In this document: positions 52,450 to 60,035 of the stretch, in pieces
Layout of the letters: every line of letters starts with the position of its first letter
Numbering within the stretch: position 1 is the first letter of the stretch
Source: Granulosicoccus sp045110515
GTDB taxonomy: Bacteria > Pseudomonadota > Gammaproteobacteria > Granulosicoccales > Granulosicoccaceae
Direction of reading: 5' to 3'
Length of the DNA: 64,000 bases
Assembly: GCA_045110515.1 (NCBI GenBank)
Contig: JBGCGD010000030.1
Coordinates: forward strand, 1-64,000
Notes under the pieces: model-generated
What the model saw: the letters and a program-made list of their open reading frames with translations, nothing else
What the model was told of the DNA's origin: nothing
Database searches by the model: none
Translations under genes and position numbers: made by a program

Positions 52450-52464
52450 AGGCAGGTATACTGC
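52450..52464. promoter_or_regulatory. Small inverted repeat at the EamA translation start
   Basis: GGCAGGTATACTGCC has arms GGCAG and CTGCC and a GTATA centre. It ends three bases before the ATG at 52468 and takes in the only purine-rich stretch that could serve for ribosome binding. It could be an operator or a translation-limiting hairpin. Confidence 0.3.
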
Positions 52465-52467
52465 CTC

Positions 52468-53346
52468 ATGAGTAGCAATCAGAAACCGTTTTCCGACATT
52501 TCCCGAGGCATCTTTTGGATGCTAATGACGGGCTTTTGCTTTGTCAGCGTCACGATTGTTGTGCGATACATCGGAACACGAATTCCGGCGCCTCAGGCGG
52601 CGTTTATTCGTTACGCATTAGGCACCTTGCTCATGCTGCCTGTCATTATTCAACTGCTTAAGGGAACCGAAAAAATACATTCCTGGCGCGTGATGTTGTG
52701 TCGAGGAGTTTTACACGGCATCGGTGTGATTTTTTGGTTTTACGCCATGGCACGTATACCTATTGCAGAAGTCACCGCACTCGGTTATCTCACCCCCGTA
52801 CTTATTACCGTAGGTGCTGCCCTATTTCTGGGTGAGAAATTGCACATACGAAGAATCCTTGCCGTCGTCTTCGGACTGCTAGGCGTCATGATTATTCTTC
52901 GACCTGGTTTTAGTGGGGTTTCTAGCGGTCAAATTGCACAGCTCATGGCAGCCCCTCTGTTTGCAGCCTCTATGCTTATGACCAAAAAAATGACATCGAC
53001 AGAAAGCTTATCGGTCATTGTTACCGGACTATCGATAGTGTGCACGTTAACGATGCTCCTACCCGCCCTAGCCCACTGGGTCACACCCAATGTGACTGAG
53101 GTTCTATTGCTTGCGCTGACGGCAATATTAGCGACAGTCGGTCACTACACCATGACAAAAGCATTTCACTTAGCACCGCTATCGGTTCTTCAGCCGGTAA
53201 GCTTCCTACAATTACTGTGGGCCATACTTTTCGGCGCACTGTTGTTCAGCGAATCAATTGATATCTACGTGTTTATAGGAGGTGCCATATTGGTCGTCTC
53301 TACCAGCTATATCGCGCATAGAGAATCGGTCGCAAATCGTAGCTAA
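52468..53346 (+). CDS. EamA/DMT-family transporter
   Basis: A 292-residue protein with ten predicted helices and two EamA repeats. Marks are RYIGTRIPAPQAAFIRYALG in the first half, IPIAEVTALGYLTPVLITVGAALFLGEK (in parts: EVTALGYLTPV, ALFLGEK) and APLSVLQPVSFLQLLWAIL in the second. It differs from the other intact EamA protein in the window, so this is not a recent duplicate. Substrate unknown. It starts 67 bases after cueR on the same strand. Confidence 0.88.
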   Translation: MSSNQKPFSDISRGIFWMLMTGFCFVSVTIVVRYIGTRIPAPQAAFIRYALGTLLMLPVIIQLLKGTEKIHSWRVMLCRGVLHGIGVIFWFYAMARIPIAEVTALGYLTPVLITVGAALFLGEKLHIRRILAVVFGLLGVMIILRPGFSGVSSGQIAQLMAAPLFAASMLMTKKMTSTESLSVIVTGLSIVCTLTMLLPALAHWVTPNVTEVLLLALTAILATVGHYTMTKAFHLAPLSVLQPVSFLQLLWAILFGALLFSESIDIYVFIGGAILVVSTSYIAHRESVANRS

Positions 53347-53491
53347 CTTCTTGTCCTACACCTATGGTGCCGCGGCCCTACATACATTGATCGTTCATTA
53401 AGCTAGCTAATTTCGAGAATTGGTCAATTCAGGTCATTGGTTCTCGTCAACATACATAAAATACTGGGACTATCCAAGTCTATGTATTTGC

Positions 53492-54061
53492 TTAACTGAT
53501 ATCGGCTTTTCCATCAAAGTACAGAGCCAGCTCCGGTGCTTGAAGAATGGATATATTGTTCTGGTTTGCGTACTTTCTTGCAGCATCCGACATTACGCCA
53601 AGTGCAACGAATAAGTATTCGGTCGCTTCAACCTTCTCTCCCTCAGCCACCATCTTTTCTAGCGGGTCAATCCCCGTGTTGGCCGCCTTAAAGCGTTTTG
53701 TATTGATGAGAATGCTGCGATTTCCGCGGACGAGCAGCAAGTTGGCTGCTTGCCCTTTGTAAGTTTCCGAATCAAATCTTGCTTCGACATACGGCTCGGC
53801 TATTTTCTCCGCAATTTGGATAGGGCGCATCTTCTGCACCTGGTCCGCAACTTCTATGACCCTTTTCTGACTGGGAAGTTGCGCTTGCTTGTAAGCAGAG
53901 TAAGTCGCGATGCCGAAAAACGGCAGCGAGGTGAAAATACCGAGAATAACGTATTGTCCATTGGCAATAGCGGCACTAATCAGAACAAAAAACACCCCTA
54001 TTAAGACGCTGTACCACCAAGGTGAGCGAAGCAACACGGCAAATAAAGAATTTTTTAACAT
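53492..54061 (-). CDS. Membrane-anchored Mrr-like restriction-endonuclease-fold protein
   Basis: A 189-residue protein with two N-terminal membrane helices (about 14-55), a linker, and a C-terminal domain resembling the Mrr nuclease fold (YKGQAANLLLVRGNRSILINTKRFKAA and the following helix). The usual D-x(n)-QxK catalytic triad is not clearly complete, so nuclease activity is doubtful. Such proteins occur widely as orphan genes. No methyltransferase or other defence gene accompanies it. Confidence 0.6.
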   Translation of the reverse strand: MLKNSLFAVLLRSPWWYSVLIGVFFVLISAAIANGQYVILGIFTSLPFFGIATYSAYKQAQLPSQKRVIEVADQVQKMRPIQIAEKIAEPYVEARFDSETYKGQAANLLLVRGNRSILINTKRFKAANTGIDPLEKMVAEGEKVEATEYLFVALGVMSDAARKYANQNNISILQAPELALYFDGKADIS

Positions 54062-54116
54062 TATCTAAGCGGTTTAATGAATGATCCGCTCAATTTTACC
54101 CTACAAAGAGTCACAT

Positions 54117-54662
54117 TTAATCTCGGAGCCGTCCAGCAATTAATCGAAGCAAAAATGATTCTCTCTCTATCGAGAGTCCCTTTTTAGGGCTGCTTGCGCT
54201 GACTTTTTCATTGTGTGCGATGGCGCTGTCAATGTTAACCCAAAGTGGTTTCATGCCATTGCTGATTTCATATGATTCCAACGAAGTCTCACCTAATTCA
54301 GCGTCAATATCGCAGACGAAACATAAAGATTTGATATAGATAATATCTGCATCGTCTTTGTACCAAGGACGATACTCATCGTACCGGCCAAATTCAACGA
54401 TATTGCGAACCGATCTCGCTCCAGTTTCCTCCTTCATCTCGCGTATTAAACCGGCTTCGTTATCTTCCCCTTTATCGATTCCACCACCGGGCAAGCTGTA
54501 GTCATCATAACGCTCTGTATACAACAACAAGATGTCATCGCCCCGCAAGACGATCCCCCTCGCCGCCAGTCTCTCAACGATAGTTAACCCACTGTCTTCA
54601 CGAATATCGGAGACAGACAAGTCCGGGTGGAAAGCAGTTTTTAGAAGCTGCATAATGAGCAT
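54117..54662 (-). CDS. Nudix hydrolase
   Basis: A 181-residue protein with a complete Nudix box: G-x5-E-x7-REUxEExGU is satisfied by GGIDKGEDNEAGLIREMKEE followed by TGA. The preceding LLYTERYDDYSLPGGG is the normal strand-loop. It hydrolyses a nucleoside diphosphate linked to some moiety; the substrate cannot be told. It stands alone, with its nearest same-strand neighbour 55 bases downstream (the Mrr-like gene). Confidence 0.9.
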   Translation of the reverse strand: MLIMQLLKTAFHPDLSVSDIREDSGLTIVERLAARGIVLRGDDILLLYTERYDDYSLPGGGIDKGEDNEAGLIREMKEETGARSVRNIVEFGRYDEYRPWYKDDADIIYIKSLCFVCDIDAELGETSLESYEISNGMKPLWVNIDSAIAHNEKVSASSPKKGLSIERESFLLRLIAGRLRD

Positions 54663-54760
54663 ATGAAATAGGAGATGAGGGGCATTTTAGTCCCGAACCA
54701 CAGGAAAATCTCTAAGTAGCGGTTAGAATAGCCTCAGAGACAATAAACGAGGCCGAAACC

Positions 54761-55720
54761 TTGCTGCCCACAATTGCGCTACTAGATGACTACTCCAATC
54801 AAGCACATCAGTATGCTGACTGGCATGGACAATCCTTTGCCAATGTAGAATTTTTCTCTGAACCGTTTACTGATGAAGATTCACTAGTATCCGCATTGCA
54901 GCATGTACAAGCAGTGGGACTCATGCGTGAACGTACGCCCTTTCCGGCTAGTGTTATCCAAAGACTGCCAAACCTTGAGCTAATCGTAACCAGCGGAAAA
55001 AAGAATGCATCTATTGACGTGTCCGCCGCGCAGAAACAAGGGGTCACCGTTTGCGGAACAGAGTCTCCCGGTCACGCAACTGCTGAACTTGCTTTCCTGC
55101 TCTTGATGACACTAACACGCAAACTCATTCCGCTGGTCAATGATCTGAAAAACGACAATCAGTGGCAATCCGCCATGGGCAGTGATTTACGAGGAAAAAC
55201 ACTAGGGATATTGGGATTAGGCCGTTTAGGCCAGCAATTGGCTGGCTTCGCCAATGCGATGGGCATGAACGTCATAGCCTGGAGTGAGAATCTCACTGAG
55301 GAGAATTGTGTACCGCACAATGTCCAGTACGTAACCAGAGAAGCCTTGTTCGAACAAGCAGATTCTATTTCTATACATTTACGCCATTCTGCACGGACAC
55401 ATGGATTGGTTAATGCCGATGATCTGACAAGACTTGGCTCGCACGGCTTTATCATCAATACGTCCAGAGCTGAGATTGTTAACTTGGATGATCTACAACA
55501 GGCACTTGATAACGATGTCATTGCAGGTGCGGCTTTCGATGTGTTTGATGTAGAACCAACACCAAAAGATCATTGGATGATCAATCATCCGAGGGTGCTA
55601 GCTACCCCACATATCGGCTACTGCACCAATGAAACCTTTGACGTGTTTTACTCACAAATGCTCGAAGCATTCGAGGCATACTACTCAGGAGCTCCTATAC
55701 GCGTAATATCAACCCGTTAG
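54761..55720 (+). CDS. D-2-hydroxyacid dehydrogenase (NAD-dependent)
   Basis: A 319-residue protein of the D-isomer-specific family. The NAD motif GILGLGRLGQQLAGF is at about 149-163; catalytic Arg lies in the HLRHSARTHGL region, Glu in DVEPTPKDH, and His in TPHIGYCTNE. It reduces a 2-oxoacid or oxidises a D-hydroxyacid. The start appears to be TTG at 54761 with ACGAGG upstream; no ATG is available near the conserved N-terminus. It converges with the tcuB-like gene and their coding ends overlap by 12 bases. Confidence 0.85.
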   Translation: MLPTIALLDDYSNQAHQYADWHGQSFANVEFFSEPFTDEDSLVSALQHVQAVGLMRERTPFPASVIQRLPNLELIVTSGKKNASIDVSAAQKQGVTVCGTESPGHATAELAFLLLMTLTRKLIPLVNDLKNDNQWQSAMGSDLRGKTLGILGLGRLGQQLAGFANAMGMNVIAWSENLTEENCVPHNVQYVTREALFEQADSISIHLRHSARTHGLVNADDLTRLGSHGFIINTSRAEIVNLDDLQQALDNDVIAGAAFDVFDVEPTPKDHWMINHPRVLATPHIGYCTNETFDVFYSQMLEAFEAYYSGAPIRVISTR

Positions 55721-56776
55721 TCTCTGAATTTGTGCCTCACGTGAAAGTGCAGCTAACCTAAAAATACCGTGCACCATTTTTGAGTACGGTATCGATACAA
55801 AGAAGGTAGCCACTAAGGCCAAATGGAAAACAAGCCAACCGGTTGCGAAGCTTGTTCCACTGCTCCAGTACAAAACAAGACCTGTCGTTGATACTAAAAA
55901 AAGTAACCCGATGAATGCATATTCACCGCTGGTTCTGGAGACTGAACCCAAAGAAGCATCTGACTTCCACTTCAGCAAAGCCAACATAAAGGTGCCGTAG
56001 GATAGTAGCAGCCCTCCACTAACACCTAAAAGTTTCGGCAAACTGATAAACGAGTATGGCGCGGGCATGTTGAACACGTAGTGCATCACCGTAGCAACAG
56101 ACGTACTGGCAAAACACAATAAGAATCCGTACATGGTGGCATGGTGTGCCCATCGACGCATGTGTGTATACCGCTCGGTTGACTCATAATTGCAACCTTG
56201 CCCTTGACCACCAGCCAGGTTTTTCATAGTGGCCGCAGAACTAAATGCCGTTTTTAAGTCGCTTAGTGCAGGCTTCGACCCGCCTACTGACGCCCAGTAA
56301 CTACGAACGCCCAATGACAACGAAACCCAAGGCAATATAAACAACGGTAGGAAAATACTGACCAAGGTTGTGTGGCTGATAGACATATAGAACGCTTCAG
56401 AGGAGCTCCAGCCAGTTTGCGATACTAGCCTCAGTAAAACAGTAAATATGGCAGTTAGAGCGACATACGGCCAAATACTGATTTGCATAATATTTGAGAT
56501 TGCAGTTGGCTTTACATGTTGCTCCCAGTTCTTCGCACGAATATCAGCTAGCAATGCAGGTATGTTTAACGCAAACTCATGGGGTTCGGTATATTGACAG
56601 GCGTAGTAACAACCTCGACAGTTGTGGCATAAATTCGCTAAATGAGAAACCGTAGGTTTGTCAAAACTACGGTAGCGCGTTAAGGCTTGAAACGCATTGC
56701 AATAGCCTTCGCAATAACGGCACGAATTGCAAACAGTAAGCTGTCGTACCGCTTCATCATAATTATTGTTTTGCAT
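55709..56776 (-). CDS. tcuB: TcuB-like (CitB family) Fe-S/heme membrane protein
   Basis: About 355 residues. The N-terminus has two cysteine clusters for iron-sulfur centres (CNSCRYCEGYC and CHNCRGCYYAC), followed by about six membrane helices with histidines suited to heme b (for example RRWAHHATMYG). In Salmonella TcuB reoxidises the flavoprotein TcuA and passes electrons to quinone during tricarballylate oxidation. The ATG at 56776 has GGAGG nine bases upstream and overlaps the tcuA end by 14 bases, so translation is coupled. Confidence 0.88.
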   Translation of the reverse strand: MQNNNYDEAVRQLTVCNSCRYCEGYCNAFQALTRYRSFDKPTVSHLANLCHNCRGCYYACQYTEPHEFALNIPALLADIRAKNWEQHVKPTAISNIMQISIWPYVALTAIFTVLLRLVSQTGWSSSEAFYMSISHTTLVSIFLPLFILPWVSLSLGVRSYWASVGGSKPALSDLKTAFSSAATMKNLAGGQGQGCNYESTERYTHMRRWAHHATMYGFLLCFASTSVATVMHYVFNMPAPYSFISLPKLLGVSGGLLLSYGTFMLALLKWKSDASLGSVSRTSGEYAFIGLLFLVSTTGLVLYWSSGTSFATGWLVFHLALVATFFVSIPYSKMVHGIFRLAALSREAQIQRLTG

Positions 56777-58205
56777 GTTTAGCAGCCTCCATACCGGCGA
56801 TACGTCCGAACACGGTTCCAATGGTCATCCCGAAACCTGCTAAATACCCTTGTCCAAGAATGTTTCCAGCGACAATCTCTCCGGCCGCCCAAACGTTTTC
56901 AGATTCTTGTCCATCAAAGGTCACCCTAGCGGTGCTATCGACATTGACCCCCAGATAAGTAAATGTCACGCCGGGGCGCAAGCTGTAACCGTAGTATGGC
57001 GGTGTATCAATGGGTCTTGCCCAATTTGTTTTAGCAGGCGACACTCCATTAGTTGCTAATCCATCAAGCTCCGTTGATTTGAATTCCCCCTCGGTACAGG
57101 CATAATTAAATGCTTCGATGGAGTTGAGTGTTTCTGCGACTGGCAACCCGAGTTTTTCGACAAGTTCAGGCAGAGAGTCACATTGAGTAGCCGGAAACAC
57201 TGAGGGCATAAACAGCTCACTGGATTTATTGTCGATGATGGAATAAGCGACTTGATCAGGCTGCTGTGCAACTAGCCGTCCCCAGATAGCGTAACGTTTA
57301 GGCCACACGTCCTCGCCTTCATCGTAGAAACGTTCGCCGTTTTTATTGAGCACGACAGAGAACGGAACACAATCCAATCGTGTCACGATTCCTCCATCGT
57401 ACTCAGGAGATCTACCGTCAATAGCCACAGCGTGGCATTGAGTCGGATCACCGATACTATCTGCTCCTTTTTCTAAGAGTTGTTTAAGTATTTCCCCGCG
57501 GTTGTATGGCGTTCCACGTATGAGAAAATTTTTGGCCGCAGGCCCCCAGGCTTCCTGTAACCATTCCTTGTTAGATTCAAACCCACCGCAAGCAACTACA
57601 AACGACTTGGCCCGCATGTATTCCTGCCGTCCATCCACATCGACAAGCACACCATCGCACCGACCTTGTTCAATATGCATATCCAATACAGTGGCTTGAT
57701 AGACAACACGCACACCCAGAGCCTCACACCGTTGGAAATATGCGTTTACCAACGCTTTGCCACCCCCTAAAAAAAACGCATTTGTACGAGATAGAGACAG
57801 AGTACCTGAGAGCGATGGCTGGAACATGACGCCCTGCTTCGTCATCCATTCGTAGGCCTCGGATGAGCTAGCAATTATTTGTTTAGCTAATGCTTCATCG
57901 GTGTTGCCTTTAGTAACGAGTAAAAGGTCATCGTAGAACTCGTCTTTGGCGTATTCATCAACGAGCACGCCTAAGGGTGCATCGTGGGCGCATCGAAAAT
58001 TACGCGTGTGCCGGCTGTTTCCACCCCTATACACTTTAGGTGCACGCTCTAGCAGCATGACAGTCAGGCCAGCTTCAGCGGCGCAAATGGCTGCACAAAG
58101 GGCGGCATTACCACCACCAATGACGATCAAATCGGCACGCACCGGTCCTTCGTCCGGCGTCATTATCGAATAATCGGCAATTGGGGTTTTAATCGCGTTG
58201 GACAC
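56763..58205 (-). CDS. tcuA: TcuA-like FAD dehydrogenase (tricarballylate dehydrogenase family)
   Basis: A 480-residue flavoprotein of the fumarate reductase/succinate dehydrogenase group. The FAD motif VIGGGNAALCAAICAAEAG is at about 29-47, and GGNSRHTRNFRCAHD and YLGVNVDSTARV are characteristic of TcuA. It would oxidise a tricarboxylate (tricarballylate to cis-aconitate in Salmonella). GTG at 58205 is the apparent start; ATG at 58163 is an alternative. No TcuC-type transporter or TcuR regulator lies next to it, so the substrate could differ. It diverges from the creatinase gene. Confidence 0.85.
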   Translation of the reverse strand: MSNAIKTPIADYSIMTPDEGPVRADLIVIGGGNAALCAAICAAEAGLTVMLLERAPKVYRGGNSRHTRNFRCAHDAPLGVLVDEYAKDEFYDDLLLVTKGNTDEALAKQIIASSSEAYEWMTKQGVMFQPSLSGTLSLSRTNAFFLGGGKALVNAYFQRCEALGVRVVYQATVLDMHIEQGRCDGVLVDVDGRQEYMRAKSFVVACGGFESNKEWLQEAWGPAAKNFLIRGTPYNRGEILKQLLEKGADSIGDPTQCHAVAIDGRSPEYDGGIVTRLDCVPFSVVLNKNGERFYDEGEDVWPKRYAIWGRLVAQQPDQVAYSIIDNKSSELFMPSVFPATQCDSLPELVEKLGLPVAETLNSIEAFNYACTEGEFKSTELDGLATNGVSPAKTNWARPIDTPPYYGYSLRPGVTFTYLGVNVDSTARVTFDGQESENVWAAGEIVAGNILGQGYLAGFGMTIGTVFGRIAGMEAAKHAKQ

Positions 58206-58421
58206 TGTGGGAGTTTCCGTTTAAGCGGTGGATTGAAAGCTAATTCAAGCCGATATTGAACATTTTAAACCTGATAAAAACGGTTTCATCAATTTTTCAG
58301 GATTTCCTCCTAAACACTGATAACGCTTGCGCATTTGTCAATGCAACACTACGCGTAAATTCACCGTTTCTCATTATATGCAAGATGTCGCCACGGGGTA
58401 TGAATTCCGCCGGGATAGGGC

Positions 58422-58450
58422 TTGACGCAACTTTTTAAACTGGCTATCTT
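58422..58450 (+). promoter_or_regulatory. Sigma-70-like promoter of creatinase
   Basis: TTGACG (58422-58427) and TATCTT (58445-58450) are separated by 17 bases. Transcription is expected to begin near 58457, leaving an untranslated leader of about 130 bases before the ATG at 58590. The rest of the gap (58206-58421) shows no feature I can name. Confidence 0.5.
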
Positions 58451-58456
58451 CCACCT

Positions 58457-58589
58457 CGGTGATCGGCGATGGCGTCGTCGAGAAACAGACCCACCGCTTA
58501 GAGACCGTCTGCCGACGGATTCAGTCCTGTACGCCCGGATAATCGCCGGGTGCATCAATATGTCTCGGCATTGATCAGGATTAAATACT
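58457..58589 (+). ncRNA. Structured 5' leader of creatinase, riboswitch-like candidate
   Basis: Three hairpins can form: CCGTC/GACGG (58505-58509 with 58514-58518), GCCCGG paired with CCGGGT (58533-58538 with 58546-58551), and ATCAAT/ATTGAT (58554-58559 with 58570-58575). The loop of the last contains GTCTC (58562-58566), which complements GAGAC at 58501-58505 and would make a pseudoknot or a competing long-range stem. The last hairpin ends one base before the ribosome-binding AGGA (58577-58580). I do not recognise a known riboswitch class. Confidence 0.4.
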
Positions 58590-59804
58590 ATGGCCCAGGC
58601 AAACCGCCCTGACTTCTTCTCCCGCAAAGACGGCGAGAAAATACTCCCATTCTCATCTGCTGAATACGCAAGACGACTAACTTCATTGCGCTCCATCATG
58701 GCCACTCGTGATGTACCCGCAGTCGTTTTCACCTCCATGCACAACGTCTCCTACTACACAGGTTTTCTGTACTGTGCGTTTGGACGTCCGTATGCGTGTG
58801 TAGTCACTCAAGAGGCATGTACTGTCGTGTCTGCCAATATTGACGGTAGTCAGCCGTGGCGACGATCAATTGCAGACAACGTCATTTATACCGATTGGCG
58901 ACGAGACAATTTTTGGCGAGCAGTTGGAGAGCTCGTTGGTCAAACCACTCGCTTAGGGATCGAAGCAGATCACCTGACGTTAGCTGCACGTTCAACGCTT
59001 GAGCAGATGCTCGGTGCGCGCGAACTTACTGACCTTGCCGGCGATACCATGCAAGCACGTATGATCAAATCGGATGAGGAAATCGCACTCATTAGAGAGG
59101 GTGCGCGTATCGCTGATGTTGGCGGTGAGGCCATTCGTCAAGCTATCCGCGTTGGGACTCGTGAGATCGATGTTGCCATGGCTGGCCGTGATGCCATGGA
59201 GTTAGAAATTGCGCGTGCACATCCCAATAGCGAATTGCGGGACTCCTGGGTGTGGTTTCAATCTGGAATAAATACTGATGGAGCACACAACCCTGTAACC
59301 ACCAGAGAGCTTTCACTGGGCGATATACTCAGCTTAAACACATTCCCAATGATTTCAGGTTACTACACTGCGCTGGAGCGAACGCTCTTCGTCGGCGAGC
59401 CAGATGAGGCAAGTCTGAATTACTGGAAAGCCAATGTAGAGGCGCATGAGCTCGGTTTATCACTTATCCGCCCAGGGGTAAGCTGCTCTGAGATTTGTGA
59501 GGAACTGAATACCTTCCTTGCCGAGAAGAATCTTCTGCAATACCGATCTTTCGGCTACGGGCATTCGTTTGGTGTGCTCAGTCATTACTATGGCCGAGAA
59601 GCGGGACTGGAACTTCGTGAAGATATAGATACCGTTCTTGAAGCAGGAATGGTTGTCTCTATGGAGCCCATGCTTTGGATACCACAAGGTGTGCCCGGTG
59701 CTGGAGGCTACAGAGAGCACGATATTTTGTTAGTCGGTGAAGACTCAGCCGAAAATATCACAGGCTTTGCCTATGGCCCGGACGCCAACATAATAGATAT
59801 TTAA
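58590..59804 (+). CDS. Creatinase (creatine amidinohydrolase)
   Basis: A 404-residue pita-bread-fold (M24-like) protein almost exactly the length of Pseudomonas creatinase. The catalytic His233 lies in NTDGAHNPVT, matching His232 there. The N-terminal domain has VSYYTGFLYCAFGRPYACVV and NIDGSQPWRR, also characteristic. It hydrolyses creatine to sarcosine and urea in the cytoplasm. Metal ligands of true aminopeptidases are not expected. Sarcosine could then be handled by the DMGDH/sarcosine-dehydrogenase-like enzyme at 36717-39161. AGGA precedes the ATG by nine bases at the end of a structured leader. Confidence 0.92.
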   Translation: MAQANRPDFFSRKDGEKILPFSSAEYARRLTSLRSIMATRDVPAVVFTSMHNVSYYTGFLYCAFGRPYACVVTQEACTVVSANIDGSQPWRRSIADNVIYTDWRRDNFWRAVGELVGQTTRLGIEADHLTLAARSTLEQMLGARELTDLAGDTMQARMIKSDEEIALIREGARIADVGGEAIRQAIRVGTREIDVAMAGRDAMELEIARAHPNSELRDSWVWFQSGINTDGAHNPVTTRELSLGDILSLNTFPMISGYYTALERTLFVGEPDEASLNYWKANVEAHELGLSLIRPGVSCSEICEELNTFLAEKNLLQYRSFGYGHSFGVLSHYYGREAGLELREDIDTVLEAGMVVSMEPMLWIPQGVPGAGGYREHDILLVGEDSAENITGFAYGPDANIIDI

Positions 59805-59989
59805 AATAACAACTTTGTGTTTAAAGAGGGGGCCATTTGATGCTCCCTCAAAATCATGATTTATAACCGCTTGCCCCGCAAAGGCGATAAATGATTGAGA
59901 ACAACTTACTCAATTGATGAGTCACTCTCGTGCTAAATGAGACCTCATAGTTTAAATCGGCTAACGGCATGATGATGATCAGCTTATAA

Positions 59990-60021
59990 GGCGGGCTGCT
60001 TCACTAAGAACGCAACCCGCC
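59990..60021 (-). terminator. Terminator-like hairpin after katG
   Basis: Arms GGCGGGCTGC (59990-59999) and GCAACCCGCC (60012-60021) pair with one G-U. It begins 15 bases past the katG stop on the minus strand and is followed there by TTATAA, a weak T-tract. Confidence 0.6.
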
Positions 60022-60035
60022 CTTCACGCTTACAA

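Noticed and set aside
53492..54061. Restriction or other phage-defence system.
   Set aside because: A single membrane-anchored Mrr-like gene with an unclear catalytic triad and no methyltransferase or partner does not make a defence locus.
58457..58589. Known glycine or guanidine riboswitch before creatinase.
   Set aside because: The conserved core sequences of the glycine and guanidine-I aptamers as I know them are not present; only generic structure remains, so it is listed as an unassigned candidate.
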